Position numbers and translations under genes: made by a program. A stretch of 5,246 nucleotides of DNA. Origin: UBA8437 sp963578885. Its GTDB lineage: Bacteria > Planctomycetota > Planctomycetia > Planctomycetales > Planctomycetaceae. Each line of letters opens with the position of its first letter. Within the stretch, counting starts at the first letter, position 1. Below the pieces are notes generated by a model that saw only the letters and a list, made by a program, of their open reading frames with translations, was not told the DNA's origin and made no database searches. The DNA lies in NCBI GenBank assembly GCA_963578885.1, contig CAUZEQ010000323.1, forward strand, positions 1 through 5,246, in the 5' to 3' direction. This document shows, in pieces, positions 1 through 5,246 of the stretch.

Positions 1-81
1 CAGATCCAGACGCTACAAGTCTGTGACGCGTCGGAATCGTCCGGGGCGAATGTCCCCGAGGTGTATTTCAGCGAGACCTGA
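1..81 (+). CDS. C-terminal tail of an unidentified upstream gene (partial)
   Basis: The first frame is open from base 1 to a TGA at 79-81 and gives 26 residues ending in ANVPEVYFSET. Most codons in this frame end in G or C (20 of 26), as in the neighbouring genes. The second frame is also open but lacks this bias, and the third is stopped at 22-24. The stop lies only 3 nt before the mdh start, which suggests that this gene and mdh are co-transcribed and perhaps translationally coupled. The tail is too short to assign a family or function. It could also be non-coding sequence that is open by chance. Confidence 0.45.
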   Translation, partial: QIQTLQVCDASESSGANVPEVYFSET

Positions 82-84
82 TCG

Positions 85-1077
85 ATGAGTGATCCGATTC
101 GAGTGGCCGTAACCGGCGCGGCCGGCCAGATCGGCTATGCCCTGGTGTATCGAATTGCCAGCGGGCAGATGTTCGGTCCCGACCAGCCGGTGATTCTCCA
201 GCTGGTCGAGATTCCTCCGGTGCTGCCTGCTCTGGATGGCGTGGAGATGGAGTTGGACGACTGTGCATTTCCGACGCTGGCGGGTGTCGAGAAGTACGAC
301 AGTGATCACCTGGAGGACGGTTTCGGAGGTGCCAACTGGGTGCTGTGTGTTGGCAGCGTACCGCGGAAGGATGGCATGGAGCGGGCGGACCTGTTGACGA
401 TCAACGGCGGGATCTTTGCACCGACCGGTCAAGCGATCCAGGCCGCTGCGGCACCGGACGTCCGCGTGCTGGTGGTGGGCAACCCCTGCAACACCAACTG
501 CCTGATCGCGATGTCCAACGCGCCCGAGATTCCTCGTGACCGCTGGTACGCCATGACTCGGCTCGATCAGAATCGTGCCGTCAGCCAGTTGGCTGCCCGA
601 TCGGGTTCGGCGGTGACCGATGTCGCCAACGTCACGATCTGGGGCAACCACTCGGCGACTCAGTACCCCGACTTCTACAACGCCACGATTGGCGGTCGTT
701 CGGCGCTCGAGGTGATTGGAGACGAGGAGTGGTTGCAGGGCGAGTTCATCAAGACGGTGCAGCAGCGAGGTGGCGCGGTGATCAAGGCCCGAGGTGCGTC
801 GAGTGCCGCGTCGGCGGCCAACGCGATCATCGACAGCGTCAAGAGCATCAACACACCGACGGCCGCGGGCTCGTCCTTCAGTGCGGCAGTCTGCAGCGAC
901 GGCAGCTACGGGGTCGAGCAGGGCCTGATCTCGAGTTTCCCTCTGACCTCCGACGGCACGTCCTGGTCGGTGGTGGGGGGCCAGGAGCACAACGAGTTCG
1001 GTGCCGAGAAGCTCGCGGCGACGGTGGCCGAGTTACGTTCCGAGCGGGACATGGTGCGGGACCTCTTGCCCGGTTAG
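85..1077 (+). CDS. mdh: malate dehydrogenase (NAD-dependent, cytosolic/Thermus-like group)
   Basis: This 330-residue protein interconverts malate and oxaloacetate with NAD(H) in the cytoplasm as part of the TCA cycle. The N-terminal Rossmann fold is clear: the dinucleotide loop TGAAGQIG lies at residues 10-17, and E42 at the end of beta-2 (LQLVEIPP) is the acidic residue expected to favour NAD over NADP. The mobile active-site loop VPRKDGMERADLL (92-104) supplies substrate arginines R94 and R100. VVGNPCNTNCL (130-140) carries the conserved Asn, TRLDQNRA (158-165) holds the Asp of the catalytic dyad and an Arg, and IWGNHS (185-190) holds the catalytic His189. The C-terminal stretches TVQQRGGAVIKARGASSAASAANA and the SDGSYGV region are typical of the Thermus and eukaryotic-cytosolic MDH group. 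Length is normal for the family. The ATG at 85 has only a weak purine stretch (GCGAGA, 71-76) upstream and begins 3 nt after the preceding stop. Nothing looks damaged. A lactate dehydrogenase is unlikely given the R-K-x-GMER loop. Confidence 0.96.
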   Translation: MSDPIRVAVTGAAGQIGYALVYRIASGQMFGPDQPVILQLVEIPPVLPALDGVEMELDDCAFPTLAGVEKYDSDHLEDGFGGANWVLCVGSVPRKDGMERADLLTINGGIFAPTGQAIQAAAAPDVRVLVVGNPCNTNCLIAMSNAPEIPRDRWYAMTRLDQNRAVSQLAARSGSAVTDVANVTIWGNHSATQYPDFYNATIGGRSALEVIGDEEWLQGEFIKTVQQRGGAVIKARGASSAASAANAIIDSVKSINTPTAAGSSFSAAVCSDGSYGVEQGLISSFPLTSDGTSWSVVGGQEHNEFGAEKLAATVAELRSERDMVRDLLPG

Positions 1078-1118
1078 GCCATTCCCGCGGCCGGCTGTTG
1101 CAGTCACGGCGACGATTT

Positions 1119-1128
1119 GGGGCGAGAG
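1119..1128 (+). promoter_or_regulatory. purine-rich ribosome binding site of bioA
   Basis: GGGGCGAGAG lies just before the ATG at 1132, with its GGCGAG core about 5 nt upstream. It supports that ATG over the in-frame TTG at 1117, which has no such motif ahead of it and would add only five residues. The match to a canonical Shine-Dalgarno sequence is moderate. Confidence 0.4.
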
Positions 1129-1131
1129 CCC

Positions 1132-2499
1132 ATGTCACTGGCATCCGACGACAGCCGTTACGTCTGGCATCCGTTCACCCCGATGCAGGCCTACTCGGAC
1201 GAGTCCGCCCCGGTGATCGTGTCGGCTGAGGGGTTCGAGCTGGTCGACGAGTCGGGTCGCCGCTATCTCGACGGTGTCTCCTCGCTGTGGTGCAACATTC
1301 ACGGGCACCGGGTTCCGGAGATCGACCGGGCGATCCGCGATCAACTCGACCGCGTCGCTCATTCGACCCTGCTGGGGCTCGGCAATGATCTCTCGATCGA
1401 GTTGGCTCGACGGCTGGTCGAGGTCACTCCCGAGGGTCTCGAGCATGTCTTCTACAGCGACAGTGGCTCGACGGCGGTCGAGGTGGCTCTGAAGATCGCC
1501 TGGCAGTACCACCGGCAATCGGGTGAGTCGGCTGCGGCGGGTGGCTCGCAGCGTGACCTGTTCGTGGGTCTCTCGGGAGCCTACCACGGCGACACGATCG
1601 GCTCGGTCAGCCTCGGCCAGATCGACCTGTTCCACAGTGCGTACGGGCCGTTGCTGTTTGACACTCTGAGGGTCCCGGCTCCGGTGACGTTTCGGCATCC
1701 CGAGGGGTACAGCGACCGGGAGTGGCTGGATCGCTGCGAGGCGGATCTCGAGCGGATCCTGCGTGAGCATCACGAGCGAATTGCGGGGGTGGTGATCGAG
1801 CCGTTGGTGCAGGGGGCTGCGGGGATCCTGGTTCATCCAGAGGGTTATCTGCGTCGTCTCCGCGAGTTGACCTCCGAGCTGGGCCTGTTGTTGATTGCCG
1901 ACGAGGTGGCGGTGGGATTCGGGAGGACGGGTCGGTTGTTTGCCTGCGAGCACGAGTCGGTCTCACCGGACCTGCTGTGCCTGGCCAAGGGCCTGACCGG
2001 CGGCTACCTGCCCTTGGCGGCGACCCTGGCGACCGGGAAGATCTTCGAGGCGTTCCTGGGCGAGCCTCACGAGGGTCGGACGTTCTATCACGGTCATACC
2101 TACACCGGCAACGCGTTGGGTTGTGCCGCGGCGTTGGCGTCGTTGGAGTTGATCGAGACGGCCGGTGTTCTGCAGCGGGTGTCCGATTCGAGCCAGAGGC
2201 TAGAGCGGGGCCTGGAGGCGTTGGCCGATCATCAGCACGTCGGCGAGGTGCGTCAGCGTGGGGTGATGGTGGGCATCGAGCTGGTGGCAAGCCGTGAGGG
2301 CAACGTGCCATTTGCTGCCAAGCGGAGGACCGGTCAGCTGGTGACCCTGGCGGCCCGCCGTCGCGGCGTGGCGATCAGGCCCCTGGGCGACGTGGTGGTA
2401 CTGATGCCGGCTCCGGCGATGCCCGAGGCGGGGATCGAGCGGCTGATCGAGGTGGCGATCGAGTCGATCGACGAGGCGACCGAGTCGGGTGCGGGCTAG
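1132..2499 (+). CDS. bioA: adenosylmethionine-8-amino-7-oxononanoate aminotransferase (DAPA synthase)
   Basis: This 455-residue fold-type I, class III PLP aminotransferase converts 8-amino-7-oxononanoate (KAPA) to 7,8-diaminononanoate (DAPA) in biotin synthesis, normally with S-adenosylmethionine as amino donor. The N-terminal YVWHPFTPMQAY (10-21) is a BioA signature that sets it apart from other class III aminotransferases. LDGVSSLWCNIHGH (46-59) carries the substrate-side Trp53. SDSGSTAVEVALK (109-121) binds the PLP phosphate. GAYHGDT (149-155) has the Tyr that stacks near PLP. IADEVAVGFGRTG (255-267) has Asp257, which contacts the PLP ring nitrogen. LAKGLTGGYLP (284-294) holds the Schiff-base Lys286. 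HTYTGN (322-327) and the C-terminal RPLGDVVVLMP (416-426), with the substrate-carboxylate Arg416, complete the site. All key residues are present. The gene follows mdh by 54 nt with no terminator-like hairpin between them, so co-transcription is likely; no other bio gene is visible. The stop lies in a 15-bp repeat array and overlaps the stop of the convergent gene. A lysine-using BioK variant cannot be excluded from sequence alone. Confidence 0.95.
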   Translation: MSLASDDSRYVWHPFTPMQAYSDESAPVIVSAEGFELVDESGRRYLDGVSSLWCNIHGHRVPEIDRAIRDQLDRVAHSTLLGLGNDLSIELARRLVEVTPEGLEHVFYSDSGSTAVEVALKIAWQYHRQSGESAAAGGSQRDLFVGLSGAYHGDTIGSVSLGQIDLFHSAYGPLLFDTLRVPAPVTFRHPEGYSDREWLDRCEADLERILREHHERIAGVVIEPLVQGAAGILVHPEGYLRRLRELTSELGLLLIADEVAVGFGRTGRLFACEHESVSPDLLCLAKGLTGGYLPLAATLATGKIFEAFLGEPHEGRTFYHGHTYTGNALGCAAALASLELIETAGVLQRVSDSSQRLERGLEALADHQHVGEVRQRGVMVGIELVASREGNVPFAAKRRTGQLVTLAARRRGVAIRPLGDVVVLMPAPAMPEAGIERLIEVAIESIDEATESGAG

Positions 2500-2544
2500 T
2501 CGGCTGGAGGCGAGTCGGCTGGAGGCGAGTCGGTTGCGGGCGAG
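2485..2544 (+). repeat. 15-bp tandem repeat (4 copies) across the convergent gene ends
   Basis: Four adjacent 15-mers are visible. Copies at 2500-2514 and 2515-2529 are identical (tcggctggaggcgag). The copy at 2530-2544 (tcggttgcgggcgag) differs by 3 bases, and the copy at 2485-2499 (tcgggtgcgggctag) differs from the last one by 2. The period is a multiple of three, so on the minus strand the array encodes a Pro/Ala/Asp/Ser pentapeptide repeat (DSPAT-DSPPA-DSPPA-D) at the end of the membrane protein. On the plus strand the first copy encodes the last residues of BioA (SGAG and stop). The array looks like local slippage expansion. Confidence 0.8.
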
Positions 2545-3367
2545 TCGTCGCCGACTGCTTCCTGTTCGCTCATCTCGCGAAAGAACTCTTCAGGATCGAC
2601 CGTCTTGATTCCCGCCAGTGCCTCGATCGCCCCCTCCGGAGCGGCGGTGGCCCGCTTGAGACCCTCGCGGGCAAAGCGACGGTCTCCGCTGCGCATCCGC
2701 CAGGACCAGGCGAGGGTCAGCGCGAGTCCACCCACGACGACTCCCAGCAGCGTCACCGCCCATCTCATGCGTTGGGCGTCGCTGGTGCTGAGCCGTGTCG
2801 AGGTGGTGAGCCGGTCGATCCGGCGGTCGATTCGCTGGGCCAGCAGCATCGGGGCCGAGTGGATACGGAGGTCCTCTTCGACGATTCCCGTATCGGGAAT
2901 CTCATCAGTCGCCTGAGGTCTCCGGCGACCGAGATCACGCTGCCGCGGAATTGTTCGGGCTGTCGCAGCAGCACCGGGAACGCGGTATCGCTGGCGACCG
3001 ATTCGAGGTATCGGTTCGGCAGGTCTCGTGCTCGTGCGAGGATCCTGTGGTAGGGGCCGATTTCTTCGCTGCGAAGCCCGACCGAATCGTCGGTGATCGC
3101 GGCAAGATCTTCCGCGGGGATCGCCACCGCGGCGCGGATTTCGGGAGTGGGCGTGGGGGGCCGGGCCGGGTCGTGGTCGGGACCGGGTTGAGTTGTGGAT
3201 CCGGCGGTTGGTCGAGGGGGCCCGGTCAGCCAGTACCAGGAACTCGGCTGACTGGCTCGCTCGATCGCCACCAGCACCAGCGCCAGCAAGGCGACCATCG
3301 ACAACATCCTCAGCTGGAATCTCCGGCCGAGATAGTTCGCGGGCTGACGCTCGGGGGGACTCTGCAT
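2496..3367 (-). pseudogene. two-helix membrane protein of unknown function, disrupted by a frame change
   Basis: I do not recognise a named family; this looks like a planctomycete-type conserved hypothetical protein. The first half reads in one frame from the ATG at 3367 (start MQSPPERQPA). It has a transmembrane helix at residues 21-36 (MLSMVALLALVLVAIE), a Pro/Thr-rich linker (about 48-77), then a compact segment (IRAAVAIPAEDLAAITDD, GPYHRILARARDLPNRYLE, TAFPVLLRQPEQFRGSVISVAGDLRRL). Past about 2900 this frame turns into Ser/Arg-rich nonsense. Protein-like sequence resumes in the -1 frame: DEIPDTGIVEEDLRIHSAPMLLAQRIDRR, a second helix at 2700-2762 (WAVTLLGVVVGGLALTLAWSW) and an acidic tail DPEEFFREMSEQE ending in a DSPPA repeat, with stop TAG at 2496-2498. 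Joining the halves needs a net gain of one base (about 290 residues) and possibly more lost sequence. The second frame is also open from an ATG at 3377 (293 codons), which an automatic caller might choose. Its first half is Arg-rich and lacks the membrane helix, so I think that part is a shadow. No strong ribosome site precedes 3367. Confidence 0.6.
2883..2901. repeat. perfect 8-bp inverted repeat at the frame break
   Basis: gattcccg (2883-2890) and cgggaatc (2894-2901) are exact reverse complements separated by TAT, a compact hairpin inside the minus-strand gene. It sits where the reading frame of that gene appears to change. It has no T-run and lies inside coding sequence, so it is not a convincing terminator. 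Confidence 0.6.
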
Positions 3368-3375
3368 GTCGGCTC

Positions 3376-3404
3376 ATTCTACGCGCGGCGGCTGTTCTTG
3401 CGAA
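3376..3404 (-). promoter_or_regulatory. sigma-70-like promoter for the minus-strand membrane protein gene
   Basis: On the minus strand TTCGCA (3404-3399; 4 of 6 to TTGACA) is followed, after a 17-nt spacer, by TAGAAT (3381-3376; 5 of 6 to TATAAT). Transcription would begin only a few bases before the ATG at 3367, giving a nearly leaderless mRNA, which fits the lack of a ribosome site there. The call rests on consensus matching only. Confidence 0.35.
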
Positions 3405-3426
3405 CCTCGCCAGACGGGACTATGCT
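3398..3426 (+). promoter_or_regulatory. sigma-70-like promoter for the secreted repeat protein gene
   Basis: TTGCGA (3398-3403; 4 of 6 to TTGACA) and TATGCT (3421-3426; 4 of 6 to TATAAT) are separated by exactly 17 nt. The predicted start near 3433 would leave a leader of about 130 nt before the ATG at 3562. Its -35 box overlaps the -35 box of the opposite-strand promoter. Both boxes are imperfect and the call rests on pattern alone. Confidence 0.35.
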
Positions 3427-3457
3427 GAATTCAGGCGTCCGCATTCGCGGAGGTCCC

Positions 3458-3613
3458 TTGAAGTTCTTCTCATTCCACAGGCTGTTTCGACGCGGGCCCG
3501 CTCGCAGCGGTCGATGGTCGCCGTCCGACTTCCGATTCCGACATCCGCGCCTGGAAAGCCGATGGCTGAGATGCGATTCCGCCCGGTTCCCGTGCTCGTG
3601 GCCCTGTGGTTGA
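3458..3613 (+). other. possible short leader ORF (about 51 codons) ahead of the repeat protein gene
   Basis: GGAGG (3449-3453), the best Shine-Dalgarno match in the intergenic region, lies 4 nt before a TTG at 3458. This opens a 51-codon frame beginning LKFFSFHRLFRRG and ending with TGA at 3611-3613, in a different frame from the repeat protein and overlapping its first 52 bases. An ATG at 3422 is in the same frame but falls inside the predicted -10 box. The product is Arg- and Trp-rich and unlike a normal folded protein, so it is either a regulatory upstream ORF or chance. I see no other structure in the 3427-3561 leader. Confidence 0.15.
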
Positions 3614-5246
3614 TCGTGCCGACGATCGCCTGCGGCCAGGCTCGCGCACCGGCCCAGACCCGCGAAGGCAGTTTTCTGGAAGCCCTGCGGCAACGGGGGT
3701 ATTTCGAGTACGCCCAGTCGTATCTCGATGAACTCGAAAAGAGCCCGTCTGCGTCGGCTGAGGTCAAGGCGGTTGTTCCCTACGAGCGTGCGATCACGTT
3801 CCTGGAAGCAGGCCGTGCTGCGGCCAGTCCGAAGGAAAAGACACCGCTTTACGACAAGGCGGTCGGGTTCCTCGACCAGTTCGTCAAGGCGAATCCGAAC
3901 CACGCCCTGGCCGCCGATGCCAATTCGCAGCGAGGCAAGATCCTGCTGGGCAAGGCCCGTGTGGAGATCTGGCATTCGCAGTCGCCGTCGAATACCGCCA
4001 ACCGGGCCACGTTCCAGCAGGCCGGTCTTGAACATGTACTCGCCGCCCGCAAGATCTTTCAGACGGCTCATGACCAGTACCAGAAGGCGTGGAAGGTCTA
4101 CCCGACGTTCCTGGACAAGGCGAAGCAGGCCGATCTGTTCGAGAAGCGAAAGCGGGCCGAGTTGCTGTACATGCGGGCTCAGTACGACCTGGCGCTGTGT
4201 ACCTACGAGGAGGCCCAGACTCACGATCGGGGCAGCCCGCCCTACGTCAAGCTGGCCACCCGCGCGGCCAATGAATTCGAGAATATCCACACGCGGTACC
4301 GCAGCGTGGTGATCGGGCTCTACGCGCGGATGTGGCAGGGGAAGTGCTTCGAGGAGCAGGACGACATCAACAAGGCGATGGGGATCTACAAGGAACTGCT
4401 CAGTCACCCCGGCCGTTCGGCCACGATGCGGGCGATCCAGGACCAGGTGCTGCTGTTCATGCTGATCTGCCTGAACCACGAGGAGAAGCAGGACTACCTG
4501 CTGGTGATCAACCAGTCGACCGAGTGGATCCGTGAGCGGACGACACGCCAGCGGCGTGCCCCTCATGCACTGGGAATCCTCTGGGAGCAGGTCCTGGCCC
4601 AGGAGGCGTTGGCCGTTGAGCGGACGATGGAAGAGAAGGACCGCAACCAGTTGTTGAGTGCCGCGATGGCCAACTGCCGGTTCATCCAGCGTTGGCCGAG
4701 CAAGTACAAGGACGTGGCGTTGTTCAAGATGCGCGAGTTGCAGGTGAAGTTGAAGGGTGAGGCGATCGATCCGCAGGACTTCGACAGCGCCTTCGGGTTG
4801 GCACACAACCGGTTCAAGAAGATCAAGGGCCACAACGACAAGATCGCGCAGGCCCAGAGTGAAAAGAAATCGGCCGCCGAGCTCGCCACGCTCACCTCGG
4901 ACCGCGAAGCGCACCTCGGGGGCACACTGCAGATGCTGCAGTTGGCCTTGAAGCTGGCCGATCGTGACACGACCAAGGAGGACCTCGACCGGACCCGGTT
5001 CTACATGGCCTACGTCTATTACCAGCAGCAGCAGAACTACGAGGCTGCCGTGCTGGGCGATTACATCTCGCGGCACGCCGGACCCAAGGCCGAGACGATG
5101 GCGCTGGATTCGGCCGCGATCGCCATGGCCTCACACGTCCGCGGCTACATCGATTCGCCGACCCAGGAGTTGAAGCAGCAGAGCCTGAAGTTGATCGAGT
5201 CGACCGCGGCGCGGATCCTGGCGAAGTGGCCCGAGAGTTCCCGGGC
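3562..5246 (+). CDS. secreted alpha-helical TPR-like repeat protein (3' end beyond the window)
   Basis: The frame is open from the ATG at 3562 through the window edge, giving 561 codons without a stop. The N-terminus has a signal peptide: basic MAEMRFRP, a hydrophobic core VPVLVALWLIVPTIA (9-23), then CGQARA. Signal peptidase I cleavage near GQA is plausible. TIAC resembles a lipobox, but Thr at -3 makes lipoprotein processing uncertain. The mature part is a run of amphipathic helices with TPR-like spacing, for example FLEALRQRGYFEYAQSYLDELEK (38-60), YDKAVGFLDQFVKANPNHALAA (97-118), RAELLYMRAQYDLALCTYEEA (198-218) and INKAMGIYKELLSHPGR (269-285), plus a charged Lys/Gln-rich helix near 415-450. 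No catalytic motif is visible. Such proteins usually act as periplasmic or surface scaffolds; the family is common in planctomycetes in my recollection. Starts at 3514 and 3571 are in frame. GGAAAG at 3553-3558 is close to 3562 (3 nt) and 12 nt from 3571. 3571 gives a cleaner signal peptide (MRFRP), and 3514 would bury the signal. Confidence 0.8.
   Translation, partial: MAEMRFRPVPVLVALWLIVPTIACGQARAPAQTREGSFLEALRQRGYFEYAQSYLDELEKSPSASAEVKAVVPYERAITFLEAGRAAASPKEKTPLYDKAVGFLDQFVKANPNHALAADANSQRGKILLGKARVEIWHSQSPSNTANRATFQQAGLEHVLAARKIFQTAHDQYQKAWKVYPTFLDKAKQADLFEKRKRAELLYMRAQYDLALCTYEEAQTHDRGSPPYVKLATRAANEFENIHTRYRSVVIGLYARMWQGKCFEEQDDINKAMGIYKELLSHPGRSATMRAIQDQVLLFMLICLNHEEKQDYLLVINQSTEWIRERTTRQRRAPHALGILWEQVLAQEALAVERTMEEKDRNQLLSAAMANCRFIQRWPSKYKDVALFKMRELQVKLKGEAIDPQDFDSAFGLAHNRFKKIKGHNDKIAQAQSEKKSAAELATLTSDREAHLGGTLQMLQLALKLADRDTTKEDLDRTRFYMAYVYYQQQQNYEAAVLGDYISRHAGPKAETMALDSAAIAMASHVRGYIDSPTQELKQQSLKLIESTAARILAKWPESSR

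Noticed and set aside
13..990. 325-codon open frame on the minus strand opposite mdh
   Set aside because: It lies antisense to a clearly conserved mdh. Its product is Arg/His/Leu-rich with no recognisable motif, as expected of a shadow frame in GC-rich DNA.
1117..1131. TTG start adding five residues to BioA
   Set aside because: The ATG at 1132 has a purine-rich site just upstream and the protein begins close to the conserved YVWHPFTPM motif. The TTG has no ribosome site.
1078..1131. GC-rich stretch CCCGCGGCCGGC between mdh and bioA as a terminator
   Set aside because: It forms only short self-complementary pieces, with no stable stem-loop followed by T residues.
2890..2920. Programmed -1 ribosomal frameshift in the minus-strand gene
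   Set aside because: There is no X-XXY-YYZ slippery heptamer in the correct frame at the junction. The nearby hairpin alone is not enough, so mutation or sequence error is more likely.
3225..3252. Inverted repeat GTCAGCC ... GGCTGAC
   Set aside because: The arms are 7 bp with a 14-nt loop, inside the coding sequence of the minus-strand protein, with no T-run. It is likely chance in GC-rich coding DNA.
3379..5076. 565-codon open frame on the minus strand opposite the secreted repeat protein
   Set aside because: It is long, but the plus strand has a signal peptide and coherent amphipathic helices. The minus product is a low-complexity mix rich in Leu, Val, Arg and Gln without domain motifs. 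It is explained as the mirror of biased codon use.

Overview
The window is high-GC bacterial DNA that is almost entirely coding. It most resembles a member of the Planctomycetota. The central housekeeping genes are well conserved, Shine-Dalgarno signals are weak or absent, and the right half carries two proteins of a style I associate with planctomycetes: a membrane-anchored protein with a Pro-rich linker, and a long exported helical-repeat protein. The phylum assignment is inference from style; no rRNA or marker gene is present.

Layout: (1) 1-81, the last 26 codons of an unidentified + strand gene. (2) 85-1077, mdh, an NAD-type malate dehydrogenase of the cytosolic/Thermus-like group, starting 3 nt after that gene's stop. 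(3) 1132-2499, bioA, the PLP-dependent DAPA aminotransferase of biotin synthesis, 54 nt downstream on the same strand. These three probably form one transcription unit. (4) 2496-3367 on the minus strand, a two-helix membrane protein gene that converges on bioA with a 4-bp overlap. Its N-terminal and C-terminal halves lie in different frames, so it is broken, has lost internal sequence, or carries a sequence error. (5) 3368-3561, a divergent intergenic region with back-to-back promoter-like elements that share a -35 region. (6) 3562 to the window end, a secreted alpha-helical/TPR-like protein, truncated by the window edge.

mdh and bioA encode ordinary metabolism: malate/oxaloacetate interconversion in the TCA cycle, and the KAPA-to-DAPA step of biotin synthesis. 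The minus-strand protein and the secreted repeat protein probably act at or beyond the cytoplasmic membrane and may be transcribed from a shared divergent promoter region.

I found no mobile element, CRISPR array, RNA gene or defence-like system, and I do not think this window holds an exciting new system. The points most worth a second look are: the frame break in the minus-strand gene, with a perfect inverted repeat at the break; a 15-bp tandem repeat in which a single base creates the stop codons of both convergent genes; and the overlapping divergent promoters.
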